Source: Orbaceae bacterium ESL0721
Lineage (GTDB): Bacteria > Pseudomonadota > Gammaproteobacteria > Enterobacterales > Orbaceae
DNA: 64,000 bases
Direction of reading: 5' to 3'
Assembly (NCBI GenBank): GCA_029433365.1
Contig: JAQTHZ010000002.1
Span: 558,001 to 622,000, forward strand
The notes beneath the pieces were generated by a model. The model was not told the origin of the DNA and searched no databases. It saw nothing but the letters and a program-made list of their open reading frames with translations. Each line of letters starts with the position of its first letter. Position 1 is the first letter of the stretch. The position numbers and the translations under genes were made by a program. Positions 23,766 to 33,569 of the stretch are shown here, piece after piece.

Positions 23766-23788
23766 AAAAGCCTCATAGTGAGGCTTTT
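23766..23788 (+). terminator. Terminator-like hairpin after bamE
   Basis: AAAAGCCTC (23766-23774) and GAGGCTTTT (23780-23788) form a perfect 9-bp stem with a 5-base loop, with a short T-tract following. Confidence 0.75.
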
Positions 23789-23863
23789 GGTCATTTTAGC
23801 GCTACCCATTTTTAAAATTACCAAGCCACTAATACAGTATAAAATTAATTTTGGAATCACTTA

Positions 23864-24829
23864 ATGAGATCAAATTTAAATCGATTTTCTGTTGCACCAA
23901 TGTTAGATTTAACCGATAAACATTGTCGCTATTTCCACCGTATTTTAACTAAAGAGACACTGCTATATACCGAGATGGTGACAACGGGAGCAATATTATT
24001 AGGAAAAGGCGATTATCTTGCTTTTAACGATATCGAAAAGCCAGTCTCATTGCAGTTAGGCGGCAGTGATCCGGATGCGTTGGCAAAATGTGCCAAACTT
24101 GCTGAGGAGAGAGGTTATAACGAGATTAATCTTAATGTTGGTTGCCCATCTGATCGTGTCCAAAATGGTATGTTTGGTGCCTGCCTTATGGGTAATGCCC
24201 AATTAGTTGCAAAATGCATCGAAAAGATGCGTGAAAAGGTTAATATTCCAGTAACAGTTAAAACTCGTATCGGTATTGATGACCAAGATAGTTATCCATT
24301 TCTTTGTCAATTTATTGAAACAGTTATGCCCTATACCGATACCTTTATCATTCATGCTCGCAAGGCGTGGTTATCTGGATTAAGTCCTAAAGAGAATCGT
24401 GAAGTACCGCCATTAGATTATCAGCGTGTCTACCAACTAAAACGTGACTATCCTAATTTAACCATTGCAATTAATGGTGGCATAAAAACAGTTGCAGAGA
24501 TAAAAGATCATCTATTACATGTTGATGGCGTAATGGTGGGTCGAGAAGCTTATCAAAATCCGCTCTTATTAACAGAGATCGATCAACAAATTTTTCATGT
24601 TGATAATCCAATAATAGATGCTTTTACAGCAATAAAAACCCTCTATCCCTATATTGAAGATCAGCTTACAAAAGGCGCGCAACTTAACCATATTATGCGT
24701 CACACTTTATCCCTATTTAATGGGCAAAAAGGCGCTAAACAGTGGCGTCGATATTTAAGTGAAAATGCCCATAAAAAAGGGGCTGGCATTGAAGTGGTAG
24801 ATAAAGCGTTAACTTTTTTAAATCAATAG
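23864..24829 (+). CDS. dusA: tRNA-dihydrouridine(20/20a) synthase DusA
   Basis: An FMN-dependent TIM-barrel enzyme that reduces uridine 20/20a in the tRNA D-loop. The 321 residues open with [20 protein letters not shown]; they include [26 protein letters not shown] followed by the catalytic Cys in GACLM (near residue 107), and [11 protein letters not shown]. The [17 protein letters not shown] segment distinguishes DusA from DusB and DusC. It appears to be a single-gene unit. Confidence 0.96.
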   Translation: MRSNLNRFSVAPMLDLTDKHCRYFHRILTKETLLYTEMVTTGAILLGKGDYLAFNDIEKPVSLQLGGSDPDALAKCAKLAEERGYNEINLNVGCPSDRVQNGMFGACLMGNAQLVAKCIEKMREKVNIPVTVKTRIGIDDQDSYPFLCQFIETVMPYTDTFIIHARKAWLSGLSPKENREVPPLDYQRVYQLKRDYPNLTIAINGGIKTVAEIKDHLLHVDGVMVGREAYQNPLLLTEIDQQIFHVDNPIIDAFTAIKTLYPYIEDQLTKGAQLNHIMRHTLSLFNGQKGAKQWRRYLSENAHKKGAGIEVVDKALTFLNQ

Positions 24830-24916
24830 TGATTAAAAAATATAGATTTTTTAAAATATTACAATAAGATCATCAATAGTTAGCGTATAAATCAATAAGA
24901 AGTGGAAAACGTTAAG

Positions 24917-25588
24917 ATGAAAATTTTAATTGTAGAAGATGATAATTTACTTCAAAAAGGGCTCTATGAAGGTATTACCTCTGATGGATTTGTCTGTGAA
25001 GTTGCAGCAAATGGCAAACAGGCAGAAGAGCTGCTAAAGTTTGGGCAATTTAGCCTTATTATTCTTGACTTGGGTCTTCCTGATTGTGATGGACTACAAC
25101 TTCTTGAACGTTGGCGTAAAGCACAAATAACTATACCAATTTTAATTTTAACGGCGCGTGATACTATCGAGGATAAAGTTGCGGGACTCGATCAAGGAGC
25201 CGATGACTATTTAATTAAACCCTTTTCGTTATTAGAACTCCAAGCTAGGGTACGAGCCCTAATTAGACGTGATCAAGGTAACGCAGATAATCTATTAACC
25301 TATGGGTCACTAGTGATGGATCTTAAAAAGCAGACCGTCTGTATGGATGGTAAAGAGATCAATCTCACCCCAAAAGAGTTTATTGTATTATCGCGATTAA
25401 TGTTAAAAAAAGGTGAAAAAGTTCATCGCGATCTGCTCCAGAATGATCTTTATGATTGGAAGAATGATCCAAATTCAAATGTGCTTGAGGTATATATTCA
25501 TGGATTGCGTAGTAAGTTGGGTAAAAATTGTATTCGTACGGTTAGAGGATACGGTTATCAGATTAATGAAAAAACCTCTATAAAATAG
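24917..25588 (+). CDS. basR: Response regulator, BasR/PmrA type
   Basis: An OmpR-family response regulator. The receiver has MKILIVEDD at its start, phosphoacceptor Asp51 in LIILDLGLPD, and GADDYLIKPF; the winged helix ends VRTVRGYGYQIN-like. The receiver and the linker (LTPKEFIVLSRLMLKKGEKVHRDLL) are closest to E. coli BasR/PmrA. A GTG at 24902 would add five residues, but the ATG at 24917 gives the standard start, so I use it. It lies 11 bp upstream of its sensor kinase. In enterobacteria this pair controls lipid A modification and polymyxin resistance. Confidence 0.88.
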   Translation: MKILIVEDDNLLQKGLYEGITSDGFVCEVAANGKQAEELLKFGQFSLIILDLGLPDCDGLQLLERWRKAQITIPILILTARDTIEDKVAGLDQGADDYLIKPFSLLELQARVRALIRRDQGNADNLLTYGSLVMDLKKQTVCMDGKEINLTPKEFIVLSRLMLKKGEKVHRDLLQNDLYDWKNDPNSNVLEVYIHGLRSKLGKNCIRTVRGYGYQINEKTSIK

Positions 25589-25599
25589 ATTGAGAAAAA

Positions 25600-26676
25600 A
25601 TGATTATAGATATCATAAATAAAATTCGTCATAGTATTCGCTGGAACCTCTTTTTCACGCTTGCTGCAATTATGTTTCTCTGTCAGATAATTACTGTATT
25701 TTGGCTATGGCATGAGAGTAAAGAGCAGATAGAGATTTTAGTTAATTTAACTTTAAGCGAACATAAAGTTGCAGAAGGGATTAAGCAAGAAGAGATAGAG
25801 GCAATTTTTGCGCTCTTCTGTTCAGTTTTTGTGATGATGGTGTTTACCCTATTTCTCACCTATAAAGCGATTAAAAGAATTATTAAACCACTAGAGATAC
25901 TCGAAAAGGATCTTAGCCATCGTACCGAAGAGAACTTAAAACCGATACCCACAATTAGTAATATGCGTGAGATAAAATCGGTGACAAATGTGCTGAATAA
26001 TCTCTTTATCCGTTTAAATGATACTCTCTACCATGAAAGGTTATTTACGGCTGATGTGGCGCATGAGTTACGAACCCCTTTAGCGGGCATCCGTTTACAT
26101 CTTGAGTTGTTAGAGGTGAAAAATGGGATAGACTGTTCGGAACTGATTGGGCGAATTGATCGTTTAGTAAATACCGTAGCCCAGCTATTACAGTTAGCTA
26201 GAGCAAGTCAAAAATTCACCGTTGGGCAGTATCAACATATCAATTTTTGTCAAGATATTGTTTTACCCCTGCAAGATGAACTTGCAGAGCTGGTTAAACC
26301 AAAACAGCAACAGTTAATCTGGCATAAGAGTCTGCTCTCATTTAATGGCGATGCAACACTGATTCGCCTGCTTATTCGTAATCTTGTTGAAAATGCCTAC
26401 CGTTATAGCCCTGAACATAGCACAATTGAGATTAACTGTTATCAAATTGAGCAAAAGATCATATTAGAGGTGAAAGATGAAGGTTCCGGAATTGATGAGA
26501 ATCAACGTGAAAAGTTGACTCACGCCTTCTTTCGTATGGATAGAAAGCATGATGGTATTGGTTTAGGGTTAAGCATTGTCAACAGAATTGCAAAACTACA
26601 CCGCGGTAAATTCATGCTCACTAATCGCACAGATGGCAAGCAAGGCGCTATGGCTCAATTAGAGTTAACATCATGA
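25600..26676 (+). CDS. basS: Sensor histidine kinase, BasS/PmrB type
   Basis: A 358-residue kinase with two membrane segments (about residues 17-36 and 69-86) that enclose a short periplasmic loop of about 30 residues. The loop contains two ExxE motifs (ESKE at 39-42 and EEIE at 64-67), the pattern that binds ferric iron in Salmonella PmrB. The HisKA motif is FTADVAHELRTPLAG with His155; the ATPase domain has NLVENAYRY, DEGSGID and GIGLGLSIV. The 3' end overlaps the convergent yrbL gene by 22 bp. Target genes for lipid A modification are not in this window. Confidence 0.87.
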   Translation: MIIDIINKIRHSIRWNLFFTLAAIMFLCQIITVFWLWHESKEQIEILVNLTLSEHKVAEGIKQEEIEAIFALFCSVFVMMVFTLFLTYKAIKRIIKPLEILEKDLSHRTEENLKPIPTISNMREIKSVTNVLNNLFIRLNDTLYHERLFTADVAHELRTPLAGIRLHLELLEVKNGIDCSELIGRIDRLVNTVAQLLQLARASQKFTVGQYQHINFCQDIVLPLQDELAELVKPKQQQLIWHKSLLSFNGDATLIRLLIRNLVENAYRYSPEHSTIEINCYQIEQKIILEVKDEGSGIDENQREKLTHAFFRMDRKHDGIGLGLSIVNRIAKLHRGKFMLTNRTDGKQGAMAQLELTS

Positions 26677-27278
26677 ATAAGTTGATTAATCAATTTATTG
26701 TTACTATTCTCTTTAATTAACGAGCGTAAAAAACGTTGCCACGTGCGCTCTATTTTTTTCTCTGCCATAAAACGGATGTAGCTTGCAACAGGAATAAAAG
26801 TAGAGTTACCAATATTATCAATAATAATGAGTCGATTACCTTGCTGAGTGTTATTTGAATAGAGTTGGAAAAGAATATTTTTACTCTTAATTGTCATGGT
26901 GATAATGCGATCTTTTAATAGTGCCGTTTTTAAATTTTTTAATGAATCGACTAAACTATCATAATATTTTTTAGTCAACTCTTCGCTAGCTACATAGTAC
27001 TCTAATGGTTTGGCTATCTGCCCATCTTCATCACGGATAAGATCAAATATATGCCCAACCCCTTCATTCGTAGTAATAGCACCATAATATTGGGCTAAAC
27101 TATTCCATGCAATTTTCCGTCTGATTAAATGTTTATAATAGGCAATTTCTCGATTAGTCTCCTCTTTGGCACCTTCATTATAGTTAACCTTTATACATCT
27201 ATTCTCATTTTCAGGGTGAATATAACATTTACGATGCAGACCGCGGCTAACATAGTATTTATCATTTAAATGGATCAT
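26655..27278 (-). CDS. yrbL: YrbL-family protein (PhoP regulatory network)
   Basis: A 207-residue protein of the YrbL family, which has a protein-kinase-like fold (CIKVNYNEGAKEETNREIAYYKHL near residue 28 and LIIIDNIGNSTFIP near 155). Its function is unknown. In Salmonella and E. coli yrbL is a PhoP/PmrA-regulated gene, so its position tail-to-tail with a BasRS pair, with 22 bp of overlap, is telling. The invariant-Lys region is present; whether it binds ATP is untested. Confidence 0.85.
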   Translation of the reverse strand: MIHLNDKYYVSRGLHRKCYIHPENENRCIKVNYNEGAKEETNREIAYYKHLIRRKIAWNSLAQYYGAITTNEGVGHIFDLIRDEDGQIAKPLEYYVASEELTKKYYDSLVDSLKNLKTALLKDRIITMTIKSKNILFQLYSNNTQQGNRLIIIDNIGNSTFIPVASYIRFMAEKKIERTWQRFLRSLIKENSNNKLINQLIHDVNSN

Positions 27279-27481
27279 ATTTTATTTACCTTAAAAATTT
27301 GTTCTTTCCGTAAACAAAAAATTGTCTGAATGTACAAAATTGGCTCAGATTAGCATAAATCACAATTTGAGTGGATCTATTTATTTTGCATAGCATATTC
27401 AGTACCAGTTTGCTAAAAGAGAAGTAAAAATTTGGGAAAGATTACGAGTCAGTCAGAAGGTAAAAGTGAAAACGTACAACC

Positions 27482-27522
27482 AAAAAGCGCTAGTTATTAT
27501 TTTATTTACTAACAACTAGCGC
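27482..27522 (-). terminator. Rho-independent terminator after fabA
   Basis: GCGCTAGTT (27487-27495) and AACTAGCGC (27514-27522) form a perfect 9-bp stem. On the minus strand a run of five T residues follows immediately. Confidence 0.8.
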
Positions 27523-27540
27523 ATTATAATGTTGTAGATT

Positions 27541-27580
27541 AACGATTTTATAATAACGGTTTTATAATAACGATTTAGAA
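27541..27580. repeat. 14-bp tandem array across the fabA stop
   Basis: AACGATTTTATAAT at 27541, AACGGTTTTATAAT at 27555, and a partial third unit (AACGATTTAG) from 27569 that runs into the last codons of fabA. Confidence 0.7.
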
Positions 27581-28096
27581 ACTGTTCGTATCTTTAAATA
27601 GACCTACTTTGAGATCTGAAGCTTGATAGATCACCTTTCCATCTACAAGAACTTCACCATCTCCAATACCCATAATCAATTTACGGTTGATAACGCGTTT
27701 AAAATGGATACGGTAAGTCACTTTTTTATTAGTGGGCAGAACTTGGCCAGAAAATTTTACTTCACCAACACCTAAAGCACGACCTTTGCCCTTACCACCT
27801 AACCAGCCTAGATAGAATCCAACTAATTGCCACATGGCATCTAAACCAAGGCAACCAGGCATGACAGGATCGTTTTTAAAATGACATTTAAAAAACCATA
27901 AATCAGGATTAATGTCTAACTCTGCTTCAACATAACCTTTGCCAAAATTACCGCCATGTTCACTCATTTCTGTTACACGATCCATCATTAACATCTGGTC
28001 TGAAGGTAAGGGTGGACCATCATGACCAAAAAGTTCATTATTGCCAGATTTAATCAGATCGGCTTTATCGTACGAAGATTTACGTTCAAATGTCAT
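27575..28096 (-). CDS. fabA: 3-hydroxydecanoyl-ACP dehydratase/isomerase FabA
   Basis: FabA makes and isomerises the trans-2 bond in C10 acyl-ACP and so starts unsaturated fatty-acid synthesis. The 173 residues (E. coli 172) include the hot-dog-fold active site [22 protein letters not shown], with the catalytic His in CHF and Asp in LDAMW. It lies 40 bp after lonH on the same strand, the E. coli order. Confidence 0.98.
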   Translation of the reverse strand: MTFERKSSYDKADLIKSGNNELFGHDGPPLPSDQMLMMDRVTEMSEHGGNFGKGYVEAELDINPDLWFFKCHFKNDPVMPGCLGLDAMWQLVGFYLGWLGGKGKGRALGVGEVKFSGQVLPTNKKVTYRIHFKRVINRKLIMGIGDGEVLVDGKVIYQASDLKVGLFKDTNSF

Positions 28097-28136
28097 AAAA
28101 AAACCTTTTTATTTTTTATAGTCTAAAGGGGGAAGT

Positions 28137-29912
28137 TTAATAAGAATTGCTTTTTTTTGCAATTTTTCGAAACAAAAAGTTTTGGCAGCGACTTAACCAA
28201 CTTGCACTTTTTCGCTCTTGTAACATCATCTGTTGTATTCGTGTATAGATCAATTTATAGAGATTAAACGGGCTCTCATCCTTATAAGGGATTCCGGTTA
28301 AAAGATGCAGTGCCTCAGAAATATGCTCAACTGTAAAAATGGTAAATTGACCATTTTCGATTGCGTTTACCACTTCATCACTTAAAGATAAGTTACGCTG
28401 ATTGCTAGCAGGAATAATCACACCCTGTTGACCGGTAAAACCTCGCTGTTTACAGATGGCAAAAAAACCTTCTATCTTCTCATTGACGCCACCAATAGAC
28501 TGTACATGACCAAACTGATCGACCGAGCCGGTAACTGCCAATTGTTGATCTATCGGCTGATCTGCTAACGCACTCATCATAGCAGATAGACCTGCAACAG
28601 ACGCACTATCACCATCAATCTCACTATATGACTGTTCAAAAACTAATGATGCAGTAAAAGGGAGCTGGTGAGTAATTGCAAATTGAGACATGATAAATGC
28701 CTGCATAATCATCATCCCCTTAGAGTGGATATTGCCGGCAAGTTCAGTTTTCCGCTCTATATCGATCAGCTCACCATCACCAAAATGGATAAGGCAACTT
28801 AACCTTGTCGGTTCACCAATAGCTTTAGGGTAACCAGGGTACTCAATAACAGAGAGACCGTTAATCTGCCCAACCACCTGATCTTTAGTATTAATCATGA
28901 TCTGACCGTTTAGGATCTCATCTTGTAACCGTTCAACTAAATAGTTTTCACGCCAATGCTTCTGATCTAAAGCCTGATTAACCGATTTACCATCTATGTT
29001 ACTTTGAGTAAAACAGCTCGCATTAAAGAGAATATTATTGATCCAATCTACTGAAAGTGGGAGAAGGTTTTGATCACCAGTGAAACGCGTTGCCGCTTGT
29101 ATCAGTGAGGGGAGAGCAGATGGCTTAATCTTGGGTAGATGCTGATGCTCAGCAATAAATTGTAAATAGTCATACCATGAACCTAACTGATTTTCACCGG
29201 TAGAGTTAGCATCAATAGATAATATAGACTCAAATTCAGCATAGAGCGCACTATAGTAGAACTCTGGTTCTAACTCCTGTAACTCTGCAAGACTAACACG
29301 ATCACCCACTAAAATAAGTCGTAGATTAAGTGGAAGTGGTGGAATTGCTAACGGTAGCGGATGCGAATCATCGGTTGAAAACCATCTATACTCTTGGCGC
29401 ATAACCATCTGTTTTAAACGTCCCCAAAGCGCAGGCTCTTCAAGCAAGGCACGTAAACTTAAAATGAGTATACCACCATTAGCATCATGAACTAAACCAG
29501 TTTGTAATTTAATTGGACCATTCTCTGGCTGCCTAACAGAGCCAAAAAGTGTCTCGCTATCTAACCATAACCCTGTTAAACAGCTACTTTTAGCAGCAAA
29601 ATTATCTTGTCTACTTTTAGCTGGGGTTAATGTGATTTTATTCTCATTAAAATGGTAAGCAAATCCAGATAGCTGATCAGGTAATTCAGCTGTGACAGAT
29701 TGCTTAAGTAACGAGAAAAACAGTTCACTTTCAGCCCCTTTTAATAGCATAAACCGCTGTAAATTGTTTGCTTGTTGATTACATAGTAGTGATAGAGCGG
29801 ATGCTACTCTCGGTTGACAGGTTAAAAGATCACTGGATTTATTCGATAACGTATGATTAACATACAGAAGATGAGGTTGAACCTGTTGTGATGTAAGTTG
29901 TATTATTGCCAA
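28137..29912 (-). CDS. ycbZ: Lon-type protease family protein LonH (YcbZ)
   Basis: A 591-residue relative of Lon with a degenerate AAA+ part lacking a clear Walker A motif. The C-terminal Lon proteolytic domain has the Ser-Lys dyad: Ser in EIDGDSASVAGLSAMMSAL (near residue 430) and Lys in GGVNEKIEGFF (about 45 residues later). YcbZ/LonH is next to fabA in E. coli too. Its substrates are not known to me. The start ATG at 29912 gives MAIIQLTSQQVQPHLLY. Confidence 0.92.
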   Translation of the reverse strand: MAIIQLTSQQVQPHLLYVNHTLSNKSSDLLTCQPRVASALSLLCNQQANNLQRFMLLKGAESELFFSLLKQSVTAELPDQLSGFAYHFNENKITLTPAKSRQDNFAAKSSCLTGLWLDSETLFGSVRQPENGPIKLQTGLVHDANGGILILSLRALLEEPALWGRLKQMVMRQEYRWFSTDDSHPLPLAIPPLPLNLRLILVGDRVSLAELQELEPEFYYSALYAEFESILSIDANSTGENQLGSWYDYLQFIAEHQHLPKIKPSALPSLIQAATRFTGDQNLLPLSVDWINNILFNASCFTQSNIDGKSVNQALDQKHWRENYLVERLQDEILNGQIMINTKDQVVGQINGLSVIEYPGYPKAIGEPTRLSCLIHFGDGELIDIERKTELAGNIHSKGMMIMQAFIMSQFAITHQLPFTASLVFEQSYSEIDGDSASVAGLSAMMSALADQPIDQQLAVTGSVDQFGHVQSIGGVNEKIEGFFAICKQRGFTGQQGVIIPASNQRNLSLSDEVVNAIENGQFTIFTVEHISEALHLLTGIPYKDESPFNLYKLIYTRIQQMMLQERKSASWLSRCQNFLFRKIAKKSNSY

Positions 29913-30086
29913 AGTTGTTGTCTTTTTTAATTGTGTTCGTCATATCTTAAGTTATCAGATTATAACAATTATCCCTGATAACGCCAAGCGTGGTGAGTTA
30001 GATTGTTCTTTATAGTACGGAGTTTTATCGTACCGTTCTTTGTGATACTATTTTTTATAAGTCGCATTTTATGATGATATAAAAAT

Positions 30087-30112
30087 AAAAAACAGGATTG
30101 CTCCTGTTTTTT
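30087..30112 (-). terminator. Terminator after gltL
   Basis: AAAAAACAGG and CCTGTTTTTT flank a 6-base loop (30087-30112). On the minus strand the T-rich arm comes second, as needed for termination of gltIJKL. Confidence 0.8.
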
Positions 30113-30165
30113 AAGTAGTTAATTTACGTTTTATATCATCAAATTTTGTTACTTATTTTGATCTA

Positions 30166-30891
30166 TTAATGGATGATTTTAGCGAGAAAATCTTTCGCAC
30201 GATCGGACTGCGGATTGGTAAAGAACTGCTCTTTAGAGGTATCTTCAATAATTTCACCAGCATCCATAAAGATAACACGGTTAGCAACTTTACGTGCAAA
30301 TCCCATCTCATGCGTTACGACCATCATGGTCATCCCTTCATAGGCGAGCTCAACCATAACATCTAACACCTCATTTACCATCTCTGGATCAAGTGCTGAG
30401 GTTGGTTCATCAAATAACATAACGATTGGATCCATACAGAGCGCACGCGCAATCGCAACACGCTGCTGCTGTCCACCAGAGAGCTTTGCAGGATATTTGT
30501 CGGCATGAGCAAGTAATCCAACACGCTCTAAAAGGCTCAACGCTTTTTCGCACGCCTCCTCTTCACTACGACCTAAAACTTTAATTTGCGCAAGCGTCAA
30601 ATTTTTTAAAATAGAGAGGTGTGGAAAGAGTTCAAAATGTTGGAAAACCATCCCAACTTTAGATCGAACCCGCGCTAAATCGGTCGCTTTACTGGTGATC
30701 TCAGTCTCACCAATCACAATTTTACCTTTTTGAACGGGTTCAAGTCCGTTAACAGTTTTAATCAGTGTCGATTTACCAGAGCCTGACGGGCCACATACCA
30801 CTACCACTTCGCCTTTAGCAACAGAAGTAGAGCAGTTTTTAAGGACTTGGAACTGTCCATACCATTTAGATACATTTTCTAAAGAGATCAT
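30166..30891 (-). CDS. gltL: Glutamate/aspartate ABC transporter, ATP-binding protein GltL
   Basis: The 241-residue ATPase of a polar-amino-acid importer. It has Walker [11 protein letters not shown] near residue 33, a Q-loop, the signature [15 protein letters not shown] and Walker [16 protein letters not shown]. Its start overlaps the gltK stop by 4 bp, so the two are translationally coupled. The whole gltIJKL set sits downstream of lnt, exactly as in E. coli. Confidence 0.94.
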   Translation of the reverse strand: MISLENVSKWYGQFQVLKNCSTSVAKGEVVVVCGPSGSGKSTLIKTVNGLEPVQKGKIVIGETEITSKATDLARVRSKVGMVFQHFELFPHLSILKNLTLAQIKVLGRSEEEACEKALSLLERVGLLAHADKYPAKLSGGQQQRVAIARALCMDPIVMLFDEPTSALDPEMVNEVLDVMVELAYEGMTMMVVTHEMGFARKVANRVIFMDAGEIIEDTSKEQFFTNPQSDRAKDFLAKIIH

Positions 30892-31565
30892 CGAGTAACC
30901 CTTTTTTTATAATAATTAACAAGACGTGAAACAGTAAAGCAGATGACAAAATAGACCGCACCAGTAAATATGATCATCTCAGTGACCAGCCCATCTCTAT
31001 TGCCAACAATATTGACTGCACGATAGAAGAAATCTGCCAAACTTAATGTATAAATAAGAGTGGTATCTTGGAATAAGATAATACCTTGTGTTAACAGTAG
31101 CGGTGTCATAATTCGAAATGCTTGCGGTAACACAACCATTCTAAGTGCTTGCCCTTTGGTCATCCCTAATGCTAATGATGCACTTATCTGCCCTTTAGAT
31201 ACGCTCTGAATACCGGCACGAATTATCTCAGAGTAGTAGGCAGCTTCAAATAGCGCAAAAGCAATTAAAGCTGAGATAAAACGGGTATCAGTTGTAGCGG
31301 GTAGATCTAAAAACGCCTGTAACAGTTGCGGTACTAAAAGATAGAACCAGAGCAGAACCATCATGAGCGGAATTGATCTAAAAATATTGACATAGCCTAA
31401 AGCAAACCAGCGCAACACCTTGAAAGATGATAGACGCATAATTGCTAATAATGTACCCCAAATAATACCAAAGATAACCGTTGTCGCTGTGATCTCTAGA
31501 TTAAGTAGTAAACCATGTAAAATATACGATAAATTTGGCAGAATCTGCCCAAAATCTAAATCCAT
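30888..31565 (-). CDS. gltK: Glutamate/aspartate ABC transporter permease GltK
   Basis: A 225-residue HisMQ-type permease with five predicted membrane segments. The cytoplasmic EAA loop is in [44 protein letters not shown] (about residues 109-152). It shares one base with the gltJ stop and 4 bp with the gltL start. Confidence 0.93.
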   Translation of the reverse strand: MDLDFGQILPNLSYILHGLLLNLEITATTVIFGIIWGTLLAIMRLSSFKVLRWFALGYVNIFRSIPLMMVLLWFYLLVPQLLQAFLDLPATTDTRFISALIAFALFEAAYYSEIIRAGIQSVSKGQISASLALGMTKGQALRMVVLPQAFRIMTPLLLTQGIILFQDTTLIYTLSLADFFYRAVNIVGNRDGLVTEMIIFTGAVYFVICFTVSRLVNYYKKRVTR

Positions 31566-32308
31566 TACGCTTTACCTCCAATAGTCCCTGGAAGTCGTAC
31601 GCGTTTTTCAATAAATTGCATAATAAGCATGATAGCGATATTGATAATCACATAACCGATAGTAATTGCGATAAACGACTCATAAGGGCGACCTGCATGC
31701 TCTAAAAGCTGACTTGCCTGTTTGGTTAAATCGATATATCCAATCGTTGATGCAACGGCGGAGTTTTTTACCATATTTAACATTTCAGAGGTCAAAGGTG
31801 GCAAAACACGTCGATAGGCGTTAGGCAAAATAATATAGAGATAGCTCTGTCTTAATGTTAACCCTAAAGCAATCGCTGCATTTTTTTGCCCAGCAGGAAT
31901 AGAGATGATAGCTGTTCGTACTTGCTCACAGATACGTGCACCAGTGAATAGACCTAAACCGATTGTTGCCATTAAAAAGGTGAAAAACATCGGGTCAAGA
32001 TCATTGTATAACCAATCACGTACCGATTCGGGTACCAACATCGGCATTGCATAGACCCAGAAAAATAGGTGAATAATGAGCGGAACATTCCTAAACAGCT
32101 CTACATAGCAGGTTCCAATAAAGGCTAAAAATCGATTGGGTAGTGTTCTTAATACCCCAAAAAATGAGCCGACTAGAAAGGCGAGAATCCCAGAAGAGAG
32201 AGCCAATAAAATTGTCATCTCAAAACCGAGCCATATCCAGCCTAAATAGGTTGTGTCTCCAAACGGAGTTGGTTGAAGAAAGATTCCCCAATTCCAACTT
32301 GTTGCCAT
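31565..32308 (-). CDS. gltJ: Glutamate/aspartate ABC transporter permease GltJ
   Basis: A 247-residue HisMQ-type permease ([26 protein letters not shown]). Its EAA loop is in [27 protein letters not shown]. It pairs with GltK in the membrane. It starts 117 bp after gltI, beyond a stem-loop that may lower read-through. Confidence 0.93.
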   Translation of the reverse strand: MATSWNWGIFLQPTPFGDTTYLGWIWLGFEMTILLALSSGILAFLVGSFFGVLRTLPNRFLAFIGTCYVELFRNVPLIIHLFFWVYAMPMLVPESVRDWLYNDLDPMFFTFLMATIGLGLFTGARICEQVRTAIISIPAGQKNAAIALGLTLRQSYLYIILPNAYRRVLPPLTSEMLNMVKNSAVASTIGYIDLTKQASQLLEHAGRPYESFIAITIGYVIINIAIMLIMQFIEKRVRLPGTIGGKA

Positions 32309-32360
32309 AAATACTCCAACATATATTACAGATATTATTACTGACTAATAATATGATTTA

Positions 32361-32403
32361 AAAAAAGATAGTAGGCGCAAATTGATCCTATTACGTCTAC
32401 TAT
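32361..32403 (-). terminator. Intra-operon stem-loop between gltI and gltJ
   Basis: On the minus strand AATAGTAGACG pairs imperfectly with CGCCTACTATC and is followed by seven T residues. It would act as a partial terminator, keeping the binding protein in excess over the membrane parts. In E. coli the sRNA SroC comes from this same gltI-gltJ junction. Confidence 0.6.
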
Positions 32404-32425
32404 TTCGAACACCTTGAAATGAGAA

Positions 32426-33334
32426 CTAATCTAATGCTTTATCATTCGGTGCAGCAAAAAGCGCTTTCATCTCTGGCGAGAGGTCAAAATTCATATTTAA
32501 CCCTTTTGGTGGGATCGGTTCTTTAAACCAGCGGTTAAAGGATTTTTCGGCTTGACCAGAAGTTTGGTAATTAGAGATTTCCTTATCCATTAATGCTTTA
32601 AATTGAGTATCACCTTTACGTAACATACAGCCATATGCTTCATAAGAGAGCGGTTTACCGACAATGACCCATTGCGATGGTTTTTTAGCGCGGGAACGTT
32701 CGCCAGCAAGTAGGGCATCATCAATTAAGAATGCTGCTGCACGACCACTCTCTAAAGTACGGAATGAGTCGCCATGATCTTTGGTTGTGATAATACGGAT
32801 ATTAAGTTTCTGTTCATCATTAATATTATTCAATTTTACTTCTGAGGTCGTACCAGATGTAACCACAACATTTTTACCTTTAAGGTCATCAATATCCTTA
32901 ATTTTGCTACTCTCTTTGACTAAAAAACGGGTGCCTACGATAAAAATGGTATCTGAAAAATCTGCTTGCTGTTGACGTGCAACATTATTTGTTGTTGAAC
33001 CACACTCAAAATCGTAAGAGCCATTTTGTAAAAGAGGAATGCGGTTTTGCGAGGTAATCGGTAGATATTTCACCTGTAGATCAGGCATGTTGAGGGCCTC
33101 TTTTACTGCATCAACAATTTTATCTGCATAGTCTTGTGAATAACCGACCACTTTTTGATTTGCATCATAATAGGAGAAAGGAACTGAAGATTCACGGTGA
33201 CCAATGACAACGACGCCGTTTTCCTTAATTTTGGCTAATGTGCCAGTTAGATCTTCAGCGATAGCAGCATGACTAATTGCCCCTAACATTGCAAAAGATA
33301 AGACTAACTTTGCTAATTGCGTTTTTTTCTTCAT
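32426..33334 (-). CDS. gltI: Glutamate/aspartate ABC transporter, substrate-binding protein GltI
   Basis: A 302-residue periplasmic binding protein with a cleavable signal peptide (MKKKTQLAKLVLSFAMLGAI..., cut after A-A-I-A). It has GTLAKIKENGVVVIGHRESSVPFSY, the family opening, then GSTTNNVARQQQADFSDTIF and YEAYGCMLRKGD. The match to E. coli GltI is strong, so aspartate and glutamate are the likely ligands. It is the first gene of gltIJKL. Confidence 0.94.
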   Translation of the reverse strand: MKKKTQLAKLVLSFAMLGAISHAAIAEDLTGTLAKIKENGVVVIGHRESSVPFSYYDANQKVVGYSQDYADKIVDAVKEALNMPDLQVKYLPITSQNRIPLLQNGSYDFECGSTTNNVARQQQADFSDTIFIVGTRFLVKESSKIKDIDDLKGKNVVVTSGTTSEVKLNNINDEQKLNIRIITTKDHGDSFRTLESGRAAAFLIDDALLAGERSRAKKPSQWVIVGKPLSYEAYGCMLRKGDTQFKALMDKEISNYQTSGQAEKSFNRWFKEPIPPKGLNMNFDLSPEMKALFAAPNDKALD

Positions 33335-33569
33335 CTGAATCCCCTTTTGTTGGTATGATATTAAATATATTTAATATTTTTATCAAGGCTGCATATTATA
33401 ACTTATTTTTTGCATAAAATGTACATTTAGCAACTGTTTATCAAATGCTTGCGCTAAATTTACATCATAGAATCTACTAATAATTGATTGATAACTCACT
33501 TATAACTTACTAATAGTTTAAGCAAAAAATATGCCAGAATTGCGAAGAAAAATGGTTTTGATCATCCCG

